Origin: Parasulfuritortus cantonensis
Lineage (GTDB): Bacteria; Pseudomonadota; Gammaproteobacteria; Burkholderiales; Thiobacillaceae
Reading direction: 5' to 3'
Assembly: GCF_004337445.1 (NCBI RefSeq)
Contig: NZ_SJZB01000007.1
Coordinates: 1-46,210, forward strand
Length of the DNA stretch: 46,210 nt
The notes under the pieces were generated by a model that was given only the letters and a program-made list of their open reading frames with translations, ran no database searches and was not told the DNA's origin. The position numbers were made by a program, and so were the translations under genes. Shown in pieces: positions 1-8,492 of the stretch; position 1 is the stretch's first letter, and each line of letters starts with the position of its first letter.

Positions 1-39
1 CTGCAGGCCGTGGATGAATTCGGGTTCGATATGACTCAT
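1..39 (-). CDS. Start of an unidentified gene downstream of hscA (truncated by window edge)
   Basis: An ATG lies two bases after the hscA stop codon, with an AGGAA ribosome-binding site inside the end of hscA. Thirteen codons are visible, reading MSHIEPEFIHGLQ. In most isc clusters the gene after hscA is ferredoxin (fdx), whose start usually runs straight into a beta strand ending in a leucine-proline segment; these residues do not look like that. The tight spacing argues for co-transcription with the isc genes. Its function cannot be read from 13 residues, and it could also be a chance start. Confidence 0.4.
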   Translation of the reverse strand, partial: MSHIEPEFIHGLQ

Positions 40-41
40 CG

Positions 42-1907
<1,866 letters not shown>

Positions 1908-1981
1908 GCGTGTGTGATACGGGTAAGAAGTCGGGAGTGAGGAGTAAGGGCACCCCCTCACACCTCATTCCTGACGCCTCA
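1908..1981. repeat. Degenerate heptamer repeat between hscB and hscA
   Basis: The spacer reads as degenerate 7-base units. From about 1955 to 1985 the units resemble CCTCACN, and just before it, around 1935-1952, the complementary form AGTGAGG/AGTAAGG appears, so the two halves are roughly inverted. It is the widest spacer in an otherwise compact operon. The mRNA could fold here, which may lower hscA translation or stabilise the upstream message; that is inference. Confidence 0.4.
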
Positions 1982-2512
1982 CTACTCCATTTCGTCGTAG
2001 GCGTGGCCGACGTCGGCCAGAAATTTTTCCAGAAAGCGGTATTGTCTCAGGACTTCGGCCGCGCCGGCGTAGTCCTGCCGGCCATCGAGCAGTTCGGCGA
2101 CGTCGGCGAGCAGGCGTTCGGCTTCGTTCCGGGTCACCTTCTCGAGTCGCCCCAGGGCATCGTAGTCGGCGTTCGCCACCGCCTCGGCCAGGGCTTCCCG
2201 GCTTGCCATCTGGCGCTCGAGGAAGGCCATGGGCATGGGCGCGTGGCCGGGCGCCATGGCATCGATCCCGTGCATCAGGAGCAGATAGCAGGCCCGGGCG
2301 AAGGGATGCTTCAGAGCTTGGTAGGCCTCGTTGGCGCGGGTCGCCCATTGCACCGCGAGGCGCTGGTCGGCCTCGCCGGCATGCGCGAAACGGTCCGGGT
2401 GGATCTCGGTCTGGAGTTCGCGGTAGGCCCGGTCGAGCGCCTCCAGGTCGACGGCGAAGGCCGGCGTCAGACCGAAAAGGGCGAAATGGTTCTGGTTGAA
2501 ATCGATGGCCAT
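1982..2512 (-). CDS. hscB: Fe-S assembly co-chaperone HscB (J-domain)
   Basis: Type III J-protein that delivers IscU to HscA and stimulates its ATPase. The protein is 176 residues (E. coli 171). The N-terminal J domain has the diagnostic HPD tripeptide at residues 38-40 within TEIHPDRFAH, and an aromatic FNQNHFALFGL start typical of HscB. The C-terminal three-helix region (about 90-176) would bind IscU. It lies between iscA and hscA on the same strand, the standard isc order. Confidence 0.95.
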   Translation of the reverse strand: MAIDFNQNHFALFGLTPAFAVDLEALDRAYRELQTEIHPDRFAHAGEADQRLAVQWATRANEAYQALKHPFARACYLLLMHGIDAMAPGHAPMPMAFLERQMASREALAEAVANADYDALGRLEKVTRNEAERLLADVAELLDGRQDYAGAAEVLRQYRFLEKFLADVGHAYDEME

Positions 2513-2600
2513 GGCAGGCAGCGGATGGCGGGCGTCCGGGCAAAGGTGGCGCCGCTCGCGCCCGCCACCCCCGTCTCGACCGTCACATCGCGCGCTCCGA

Positions 2601-2993
2601 TCAGACGTTGAACGACTCGCCGCAGCCGCAGGCGTTCTTCACGTTCGGGTTGTTGAACTTGAAGCCCTCGTTGAGGCCCTCGCGGACGTAGTCCAGTTCG
2701 GTACCGGCCAGGTAGGACAGGCTCTTGGGATCGACGTAGACCGTGACGCCCAAGCACTCGAATTTGTGGTCCTCCGGGTCCTCGACGTCGGCGAATTCGA
2801 GCTTGTAGGCCATGCCCGAGCAACCGGAAGTACGCACGCCGAGCTTGATGCCCAGGCCCTTGCCGCGCCTGACGAGGAAGTTGCGGATGTGGTCGGCCGC
2901 GCGGGCGGACAGGGTGACGCCGGCGGCGACGTTGGCCGGGCCGGTGCCCAGCTCGGTGGGAGCGCCTTGCGGCGCGCTGCAGGTGGCGGCCAT
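2601..2993 (-). CDS. iscA: Iron-sulfur cluster assembly protein IscA (A-type carrier)
   Basis: A-type carrier that accepts a cluster from IscU and passes it to apoproteins. The three conserved cysteines are present: one in [11 protein letters not shown] and two in the C-terminal NACGCGESF. Conservation starts at [10 protein letters not shown], so this product has an N-terminal extension of about 25 residues over the usual 107. I chose the ATG at 2993 because it overlaps the iscU stop region and is preceded by GAGGAG; the valine codon at the start of the conserved part is GTC and cannot initiate. The extension is Ala/Pro/Gly-rich and contains a cysteine ([10 protein letters not shown]). Confidence 0.94.
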   Translation of the reverse strand: MAATCSAPQGAPTELGTGPANVAAGVTLSARAADHIRNFLVRRGKGLGIKLGVRTSGCSGMAYKLEFADVEDPEDHKFECLGVTVYVDPKSLSYLAGTELDYVREGLNEGFKFNNPNVKNACGCGESFNV

Positions 2994-2994
2994 C

Positions 2995-3417
2995 TCAGTT
3001 CTCCTCGACCGGCTGGCAGGCGACGTATTCGCCGCCGGCACCGTGCTTCTGCTTGTAGTCGGCCACCGCCGCCTTGATGGCGTCCTCGGCCAGGATGGAG
3101 CAGTGGATCTTCACCGGCGGCAGGGCCAGTTCCTCGGCGATCTGGGTGTTCTTCAGGGCCATGGCCTCGTCCAGGGTCTTGCCCTTGACCCACTCGGTCA
3201 CCAGGGAGGAGGAGGCAATCGCCGAACCGCAACCGTAGGTCTTGAACTTAGCGTCCTCGATGACACCCTGGTCATTGACCCTGATCTGCAGCTTCATGAC
3301 GTCGCCGCAGGCGGGCGCACCGACCATGCCGGTGCCGATGTCGGCGGAATCCTTGTCGAACGACCCGACGTTGCGGGGGTTTTCGTAGTGGTCCAGGACC
3401 TTTTCGCTGTATGCCAT
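2995..3417 (-). CDS. iscU: Iron-sulfur cluster scaffold IscU
   Basis: Scaffold on which IscS-derived sulfur and iron form [2Fe-2S] clusters. The 140-residue product has all three ligand cysteines at the E. coli positions: Cys37 (GAPACGD), Cys63 (YGCGSA) and Cys106 (KIHCS). The HscA recognition motif LPPVK is at 99-103. The start [16 protein letters not shown] is universal for the family. It is followed by iscA with only one base between the stop codon and the next ATG, so the two are translationally coupled. Confidence 0.97.
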   Translation of the reverse strand: MAYSEKVLDHYENPRNVGSFDKDSADIGTGMVGAPACGDVMKLQIRVNDQGVIEDAKFKTYGCGSAIASSSLVTEWVKGKTLDEAMALKNTQIAEELALPPVKIHCSILAEDAIKAAVADYKQKHGAGGEYVACQPVEEN

Positions 3418-3434
3418 ATCGATACTCCGTAAAT

Positions 3435-4646
3435 TCAGTGTGCCGCCCACTGCACCGTGTCGAGGTCGATGCCGTCCTTGTACATCTCCCACAGCGGCGA
3501 CATTTCGCGCAGCTTGCCGATCTTCTCGTGCAACAGCTTGACCGCGTAGTCTATCTCTTCCTCGGTGGTGAAGCGGCCGATGGTGAAGCGGATCGAGCTG
3601 TGCGCCAGCTCGTCGTTGCGGCCCAGGGCCTTGAGCACGTAGGAAGGCTCCAGGCTGGCCGAGGTGCAGGCCGAACCGGACGACACGGCGAGGTCCTTGA
3701 TCGCCATGATCAGCGACTCGCCTTCGACGAAGTTGAAACTGACGTTCAGGTTGCCGGCGATGCGCGACTCCATGTCGCCGTTCAGGTGCACCTCCTCGAT
3801 GTCGGAGACGCCCTTGAACAGCTTGTCGCGCAGCATGCGGATGCGTTCGTTCTCGGCGTGCATCTCACGCTTGGCAATCGCGAAGGCCTCGCCCATGCCG
3901 ACGATCTGGTGGGTGGGCAGGGTGCCGGAACGCATGCCGCGCTCATGGCCGCCGCCGTGCATCTGGGCTTCCAGGCGGACGCGCGGCTTGCGCCGGACGT
4001 AGAGCGCGCCGATGCCCTTGGGGCCATATACCTTGTGCCCGGAAAAGGACATCAGGTCGACTTTCAGCTTGGCCAGGTCGATGTCGACCTTGCCGGCCGC
4101 CTGGGCGGAATCGACGTGGAAGATCACGCCCTTGCTGCGGCAGATCTCGCCCAGCTGCGGGATGTCCTGGATGACGCCGATCTCGTTGTTGACGAACATT
4201 ACCGAGGCCAGGATGGTGTCCGGCCGGATCGCCGCCTTGAATTCTTCGATGTCGATCAGGCCGTCTTCCTTGACCCCCAGATAGGTCACCTCGAAGCCCT
4301 GGCGTTCCAGTTCGCGGCAAGTGTCGAGCACGGCCTTGTGCTCGGTCTTCACGGTGATCAGGTGCTTGCCCTTGCCGGAATAGAAGTGTGCCGCACCCTT
4401 GAGCGCGAGGTTGTTCGACTCGGTCGCGCCGGAGGTCCAGATGATCTCCTTCGGGTCGGCATTGACCAGGGCAGCCACCTGCTCGCGCGCCTCTTCCACC
4501 GCCTTGTCCGCCTCCCAGCCGAAGGAGTGCGAACGCGAGGCCGGGTTGCCGAACTTCTCGGTCAGGTAGGGGATCATCTTGTCCGCCACCCGCGGGTCCA
4601 CCGGCGTGGTCGCGGAATAGTCGAGATAGATCGGGGTCTTCACCAT
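3435..4646 (-). CDS. iscS: Cysteine desulfurase IscS
   Basis: PLP-dependent enzyme that takes sulfur from cysteine as a persulfide and passes it to IscU, tRNA-thiolating enzymes and other acceptors. The product is 403 residues (E. coli 404). The PLP lysine is in [10 protein letters not shown] and the mobile-loop catalytic cysteine is in [17 protein letters not shown], the class I motif. The start [15 protein letters not shown] is family-typical; a seven-codon longer reading exists but has no support. It sits between iscR (13-base gap) and iscU (17-base gap). Confidence 0.97.
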   Translation of the reverse strand: MVKTPIYLDYSATTPVDPRVADKMIPYLTEKFGNPASRSHSFGWEADKAVEEAREQVAALVNADPKEIIWTSGATESNNLALKGAAHFYSGKGKHLITVKTEHKAVLDTCRELERQGFEVTYLGVKEDGLIDIEEFKAAIRPDTILASVMFVNNEIGVIQDIPQLGEICRSKGVIFHVDSAQAAGKVDIDLAKLKVDLMSFSGHKVYGPKGIGALYVRRKPRVRLEAQMHGGGHERGMRSGTLPTHQIVGMGEAFAIAKREMHAENERIRMLRDKLFKGVSDIEEVHLNGDMESRIAGNLNVSFNFVEGESLIMAIKDLAVSSGSACTSASLEPSYVLKALGRNDELAHSSIRFTIGRFTTEEEIDYAVKLLHEKIGKLREMSPLWEMYKDGIDLDTVQWAAH

Positions 4647-4659
4647 TTTCGCTGCTCCA

Positions 4660-5136
4660 TCATGCAACGGCGACCTTGAGGTCGGCCGTGCCCATCACGC
4701 GGGACTTGTGTTTGTGCTGGGTATCCTGGCAGGCCATCTGCCCGGCCACCAACTGGGACAGGTTGACCGATTCCAGGTAGTTGTAGATATGGGCGGTCAG
4801 ACCGGTCCACAACTCGTGCGTCATGCAAGGCTCGTCGCCGTGGCAATTGCCCAGGCCGCCGCACTGGGTGGCGTCGATCGGCTCGTCCACGGCGCGGATG
4901 ATCGCCGCCACGGTGATCTCTTCCATGGGCTTGGCCAGGCAATAGCCGCCGCCCGGACCGCGCACGCTGTCGACGATACCCTGGCGGCGCAGGCGGCCGA
5001 ACAACTGCTCCAGGTAGGACAGGGAAATCTTCTGGCGCTCGCTGATGCCGGCCAGGGTGACGGGGCCGCGCTGATGGCGCAGGCCCAGGTCGATCATGGC
5101 CGTAACGGCGAAACGCCCTTTCGTGGTTAGCCGCAT
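4660..5136 (-). CDS. iscR: Fe-S-responsive transcription regulator IscR
   Basis: Rrf2-family repressor that binds a [2Fe-2S] cluster and shuts down its own operon when Fe-S supply is adequate. It is 158 residues beginning [17 protein letters not shown], with an N-terminal winged helix. Ligands Cys92, Cys98, Cys104 and His107 fall exactly at the E. coli positions ([20 protein letters not shown]), so it should behave as a true cluster sensor. Binding sites for it are visible before iscR and before cysE. Confidence 0.97.
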   Translation of the reverse strand: MRLTTKGRFAVTAMIDLGLRHQRGPVTLAGISERQKISLSYLEQLFGRLRRQGIVDSVRGPGGGYCLAKPMEEITVAAIIRAVDEPIDATQCGGLGNCHGDEPCMTHELWTGLTAHIYNYLESVNLSQLVAGQMACQDTQHKHKSRVMGTADLKVAVA

Positions 5137-5175
5137 TTTCCTTGCCTCGCTTTCAAATTTGATCCGGTGCCGACA

Positions 5176-5200
5176 ATTGTCGATTGTTTTAGTCAACTAA
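5176..5200 (-). promoter_or_regulatory. IscR type 1 binding site in the iscR promoter
   Basis: On the minus strand the 25 bases match the published type 1 IscR consensus (ATASYYGACTRWWWYAGTCRRSTAT) at 22 of 25 positions by my hand count. The left half is TTAGTTGACT and the right half CAATCGACAAT. The TTGACT inside it could serve as a -35 element, so a bound repressor would block the polymerase. The site overlaps the cysE stop codon and lies about 40 bases before the iscR start, as expected for autoregulation. Confidence 0.75.
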
Positions 5201-6000
5201 TCAACGATTTTGTTCAAGTAGTCCGGATCGAATCGGTCGGTGGGCTCGCGGCTCTCTTCGAGCGCGTAGCCGAGCCGCTTGAGCTCCGCGACGATCCACT
5301 CGATACGCTGGTCCGTGGTATTGGAATGGTCGATCAGACCGTGCAACGCCTTGACCATCGGGTCGTTCATATCGGCCCCGACACCGTAGGCCGAGAAGGC
5401 CAGCTTGCCGTCGGCCGGCTCCGCCGTCGCCGGTTCTTGCCCGCCCCGCGCCACCGGTGCCTCGGCCGCCTCCGCGGCCTTGTCCTTGTCGGCGTCCAGG
5501 ATGCGGGCCGGGATGCCCACCGCCGTGGCGCCAGCCGGCACGTCCTTGACCACCACGGCGTTGGAGCCGACCTTGGCGCCGGCGCCCAGGGTGATCGGGC
5601 CGAGCACCTTGGCACCGGCACCGATGATCACGCCGGTTCCCAGGGTCGGGTGGCGCTTGCCCTTCTGCCAGGACGTGCCACCGAGGGTGACGCCGTGGTA
5701 AAGGGTGCAGTCGTCGCCCACCTCGGCGGTCTCGCCGATCACCACGCCCATGCCGTGGTCGATGAACACCCGTCGGCCGATGCAGGCACCCGGATGGATC
5801 TCGATGCCGGTCAGCCAGCGCGCGATGTGGCTGGACAGGCGCGCCAGCCACTTCAGCCGCCAATTCCAGAGGGCATGGGCGAAACGGTGCATGAGGATCG
5901 CATGCAGGCCGGGGTAGGTCGTGAGCACCTCGAAGAAGGTGCGCGCCGCCGGGTCGCGATCGAATACCACGCCTATGTCTTCGCGCAAGCGCTGGAACAT
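5197..6000 (-). CDS. cysE: Serine O-acetyltransferase CysE
   Basis: Acetylates serine with acetyl-CoA to make O-acetylserine, the carbon acceptor for cysteine synthesis. The 267-residue protein has the N-terminal helical part, then the left-handed beta-helix hexapeptide region from about residue 65 to 170, including [16 protein letters not shown] and [21 protein letters not shown]. An Ala/Glu-rich tail and a further helical segment follow (about 175-267), longer than in many relatives. It ends 60 bases before iscR on the same strand, linking supply of the IscS substrate cysteine to cluster assembly; both genes have IscR-like boxes. Confidence 0.95.
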   Translation of the reverse strand: MFQRLREDIGVVFDRDPAARTFFEVLTTYPGLHAILMHRFAHALWNWRLKWLARLSSHIARWLTGIEIHPGACIGRRVFIDHGMGVVIGETAEVGDDCTLYHGVTLGGTSWQKGKRHPTLGTGVIIGAGAKVLGPITLGAGAKVGSNAVVVKDVPAGATAVGIPARILDADKDKAAEAAEAPVARGGQEPATAEPADGKLAFSAYGVGADMNDPMVKALHGLIDHSNTTDQRIEWIVAELKRLGYALEESREPTDRFDPDYLNKIVD

Positions 6001-6039
6001 CTAGGAAGCCATAAAGATATAAAGGATATTATTCTCGCA

Positions 6040-6064
6040 ATTCCCGACTAGGCTAGTCAAATTT
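6040..6064 (-). promoter_or_regulatory. Second IscR-like palindrome and promoter of cysE
   Basis: On the minus strand the core TTGACTAGCCTAGTCGGG fits the conserved halves of the type 1 IscR consensus, with mismatches mostly in the central A/T positions (about 19 of 25 by hand). GACTAGCCTAGTC is itself a near-perfect palindrome. TTGACT can serve as a -35 element and GAGAAT, 18 bases on, as a -10. This suggests cysE is controlled with the isc genes. It could instead belong to another regulator that uses a GACTA..TAGTC palindrome. Confidence 0.6.
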
Positions 6065-6553
6065 TGTTCTCGCCGGATCGCCGGGAAGCTGGTTGGGCCA
6101 CTTAAAGTCGAAAACTCGACACAAGCCCTCTAGATACTCGCATGCCCGCTATGTGTCGAGGTCTGGCGGCACCGTTCGGGGCTGCAAGTTGGCCGGGGCC
6201 AACCTTGGGTAGGCGGGCTGCGTCGGTCCGCTATCCTACGGACAGCGCCCTTTCGTTGGCGAAGCACGGCCAACGGCAGCTTCATCCTCCGATGTCGGTC
6301 GGCAACCGCCTGACTCCGGCCGTCGGACTTTTCGTCGGAGGACTGACGGCCAGGTCCGACTTGACGGATCATACCGGGCGCAGACCCAACTATTACACCT
6401 CGGCCATACCCGACGGAACGACAGATCCGGAGGGATCCATGTGCTTCTCACCCGCCGGTTAGGACGGCGTCGTCAAGTCCGATACTCGGATGGCAGGTGA
6501 CACGCCACACTTTGGTTTGGCTATGGGCATCACCTGCACCGGCACATAGACCT
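6065..6553. other. Long intergenic stretch between cysE and the sulfur module
   Basis: About 490 bases without a convincing gene. The short open frames on both strands (for example 6142-6462 plus) are rich in Arg, Pro and Ser and match nothing I recognise. A small inverted repeat, GTCGA/TCGAC, lies at 6107-6120. A CCTCCGA/TCGGAGG pair falls at roughly 6286-6343, and a larger hairpin sits at 6493-6537. The composition looks like that of the spacer beyond the far end of the module (12764-13544), so both could be insertion flanks. Confidence 0.5.
6493..6537 (-). terminator. Hairpin downstream of the four-gene sulfur module
   Basis: GCAGGTGA at 6493-6500 pairs with TCACCTGC at 6530-6537, and an inner GCC/GGC extends the stem across a small bulge. 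It begins about 17 bases after the stop codon of the last module gene. No clear U-run follows, so it may be a 3' stabilising hairpin or a weak terminator. Confidence 0.4.
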
Positions 6554-7855
6554 CTAGCCGCACCCCCCACCAGACTTGTCACGTTTGAGCTGCAGCACGA
6601 TTCGTGGCTGGTAATCGAGTTCCTCGAACTTCATAGGACTCGGCGAGCAGGACGCGTAGCGGTCGCCGAGGGCTGCGGCAAAGACGTACCGCAACTGGTC
6701 GTCGCCAGCCGTCGCACTCGGATGTAGCCCGGCATCTTGCGTGCCAAATGTAGCGATCCAGTGATTGACCCCGCCATCCAGGATGTACACATTGGGCACC
6801 TTGTTGGCGACCAGAAGTTTCCATGCCTTGATCGCCGCTTGCTCATCGTTGCTGATGGCGATGAACACGGTGTTGGCCGCAGGCTCGGTCAACATGTCCG
6901 GGACGGCGGCGGCAAGTTGGTCCAGGGGGACATTGATGGCGTCGGCAAGGTGGTAGAGGTTGTAGTCGGCCTCGCTGCGCACGTCGAGGTAGACCGGCTT
7001 GATCTCCTGCTGATAGCGCACCTTGAAAGCCTCTGCCGGTGAGATGAACACCAGACGCTTGCTCAACATTTCATCGGCACTGTACACGTGGGGCAGGGTC
7101 TGAACCGTGCCGTCGGCTTGCGTGATTGCCTCGCTGCGCTTGAAGGTCAAACGCTGGTAGCGCCCCTCCAATGACGGACTGCCGATGGCCAGCACCGCCA
7201 CCGCCATGCCCAGCAGGCCCACCGCCCCGACCTTGCGCAGCCTGGGCTCGCGGCTCTGGTCCTTACCGCCGACGATGCGCTCAAGTTGCTCGGCGCCCCA
7301 GAACATGAATAGCGCCATCACCACGAAGATCAGAACCAAAGTCGGTGCCGAGAGGCCGAACACCTGGTCCAGCGTCAGCCGGCCGTAGTGACCGGCGTCG
7401 TTGTACCAATGGTCGAAGTAGCCTTCGGTTTCGCCGAACAGGAACGCGCCGACGAATCCGCCCAGCATGAACATCATCCCGTCGATCTTGCCGGTGGAGG
7501 CCGCGGCCAGCGAAGTGGTCGGGCAAAAACCGCCGATGATGAAGCCGACCCCCATGATGAGACCACCCAGCACCCCCGAGCCGAGGTAGGTGGGATTGAC
7601 CCAGACCTGGCTGAAATCGATCAGCCCGAGCCCCACGGCGCCGAACAGCAGCGTCATGGCCACCACGATCGCCGTGAACATGACCTTAAGAACCGTGAGC
7701 TCCTTGAAATAGAACTGCGCCGCCAATTTTCGCGAGTCGCCGAACCCCGCCGACTCCAGGGTGTAACCGAAGGCAACCCCGATGCCGCCAAAGACCACGT
7801 ACGTCCACGGATGGGCGGAACTCACCGCCGAAAAGGCTTCCAGGGGGAAGGTCAT
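6554..7855 (-). CDS. YeeE/YedE (TsuA-like) sulfur transporter fused to a cysteine-less rhodanese domain
   Basis: Residues 15-225 form a membrane domain of the YeeE/YedE family, whose characterised member TsuA takes up thiosulfate. The family signature is seen as GGFCPTTSLAAAS, with its cysteine at 111. A rhodanese-like domain follows (about 265-375), with DVRSEADYNLYHLADAINVP and the end motif LDGGVNHW. Where an active rhodanese has the catalytic cysteine loop, this one reads FIAISNDEQAA, so persulfide chemistry there is unlikely. The last residues are KSGGGCG, a flexible tail with a penultimate cysteine resembling the C-terminal GGCGG arm of SoxY. It is the last gene of the module. Expected role: moving a reduced sulfur compound between periplasm and cytoplasm. 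Confidence 0.85.
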   Translation of the reverse strand: MTFPLEAFSAVSSAHPWTYVVFGGIGVAFGYTLESAGFGDSRKLAAQFYFKELTVLKVMFTAIVVAMTLLFGAVGLGLIDFSQVWVNPTYLGSGVLGGLIMGVGFIIGGFCPTTSLAAASTGKIDGMMFMLGGFVGAFLFGETEGYFDHWYNDAGHYGRLTLDQVFGLSAPTLVLIFVVMALFMFWGAEQLERIVGGKDQSREPRLRKVGAVGLLGMAVAVLAIGSPSLEGRYQRLTFKRSEAITQADGTVQTLPHVYSADEMLSKRLVFISPAEAFKVRYQQEIKPVYLDVRSEADYNLYHLADAINVPLDQLAAAVPDMLTEPAANTVFIAISNDEQAAIKAWKLLVANKVPNVYILDGGVNHWIATFGTQDAGLHPSATAGDDQLRYVFAAALGDRYASCSPSPMKFEELDYQPRIVLQLKRDKSGGGCG

Positions 7856-7910
7856 GTCCTGCTCCTCAGTTGGTGCCCGGCCGGCAAGGTCGGCGCCAAT
7901 TGCAGCGGCT

Positions 7911-8450
7911 TCATAGCCACAGCTTTCTCACGAAATACGCCAGCAGATAAGCGCTGGCAAAGATCGCCAGCATGATCGCCCATGACCCCGCCGCCAGCGT
8001 GGCGCCGCCCGACAAAGCCTGACCCGAGGTGCATCCGCGTGCCATCCGCGCGCCGTACAAGAAAATCATGCCCCCCAGAAAGGACATCAGCCAGCGCGTC
8101 GAGTTGGAGATGTGCGGGCCCTTGGTCGTGGTCAGCTTCAACCGGCCGTTGCGTGCGCCCGACATGAAGCTACCCATCAAGGCCCCTAGGAACACGGGCA
8201 CGATCCAGTCGTCCAGCGGGTTCTTGTCGCCGCCGGCCATCTTCAGCAGATACGGCGTGTTGTCGACGTGCGTCGGGGCCACCAGATCGACGAGCAGTGC
8301 ATCGATGCGGCTTGTCGCGCCAGAGGATCCCAGGCCATTGCCGGTCAACAGGAAGGCCGAAAACAGGACCACCCCGAGGACGGCCCCGGCGAAGTAAGGA
8401 TGCAGGTAGGGTTTTTCCGGCCGGTTGAATAGTGATCTAAGCCATTGCAT
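7911..8450 (-). CDS. YeeE/YedE family sulfur transporter, second subunit
   Basis: A 179-residue membrane protein with about four helices. It carries the family motif as YGARMARGCTSGQALSGGA, whose cysteine corresponds to the thiosulfate-relay cysteines of TsuA. With the following gene it gives the two-part YeeE arrangement often seen in sulfur bacteria, where each half supplies one GxxxGC segment. A GGAG lies six bases before the ATG at 8450; an ATG two codons earlier is also possible. It follows the haem-b fusion gene by 42 bases and precedes the rhodanese fusion by 55. Confidence 0.85.
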   Translation of the reverse strand: MQWLRSLFNRPEKPYLHPYFAGAVLGVVLFSAFLLTGNGLGSSGATSRIDALLVDLVAPTHVDNTPYLLKMAGGDKNPLDDWIVPVFLGALMGSFMSGARNGRLKLTTTKGPHISNSTRWLMSFLGGMIFLYGARMARGCTSGQALSGGATLAAGSWAIMLAIFASAYLLAYFVRKLWL

Positions 8451-8492
8451 TGCCATCTCCAGTCTGCGAGTCAAAGCCGTGTTGCTGGCGTT

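Noticed and set aside
6142..6462. 106-codon plus frame in the cysE-side spacer
   Set aside because: No ribosome-binding site, no recognisable motif, and composition unlike the coding genes.
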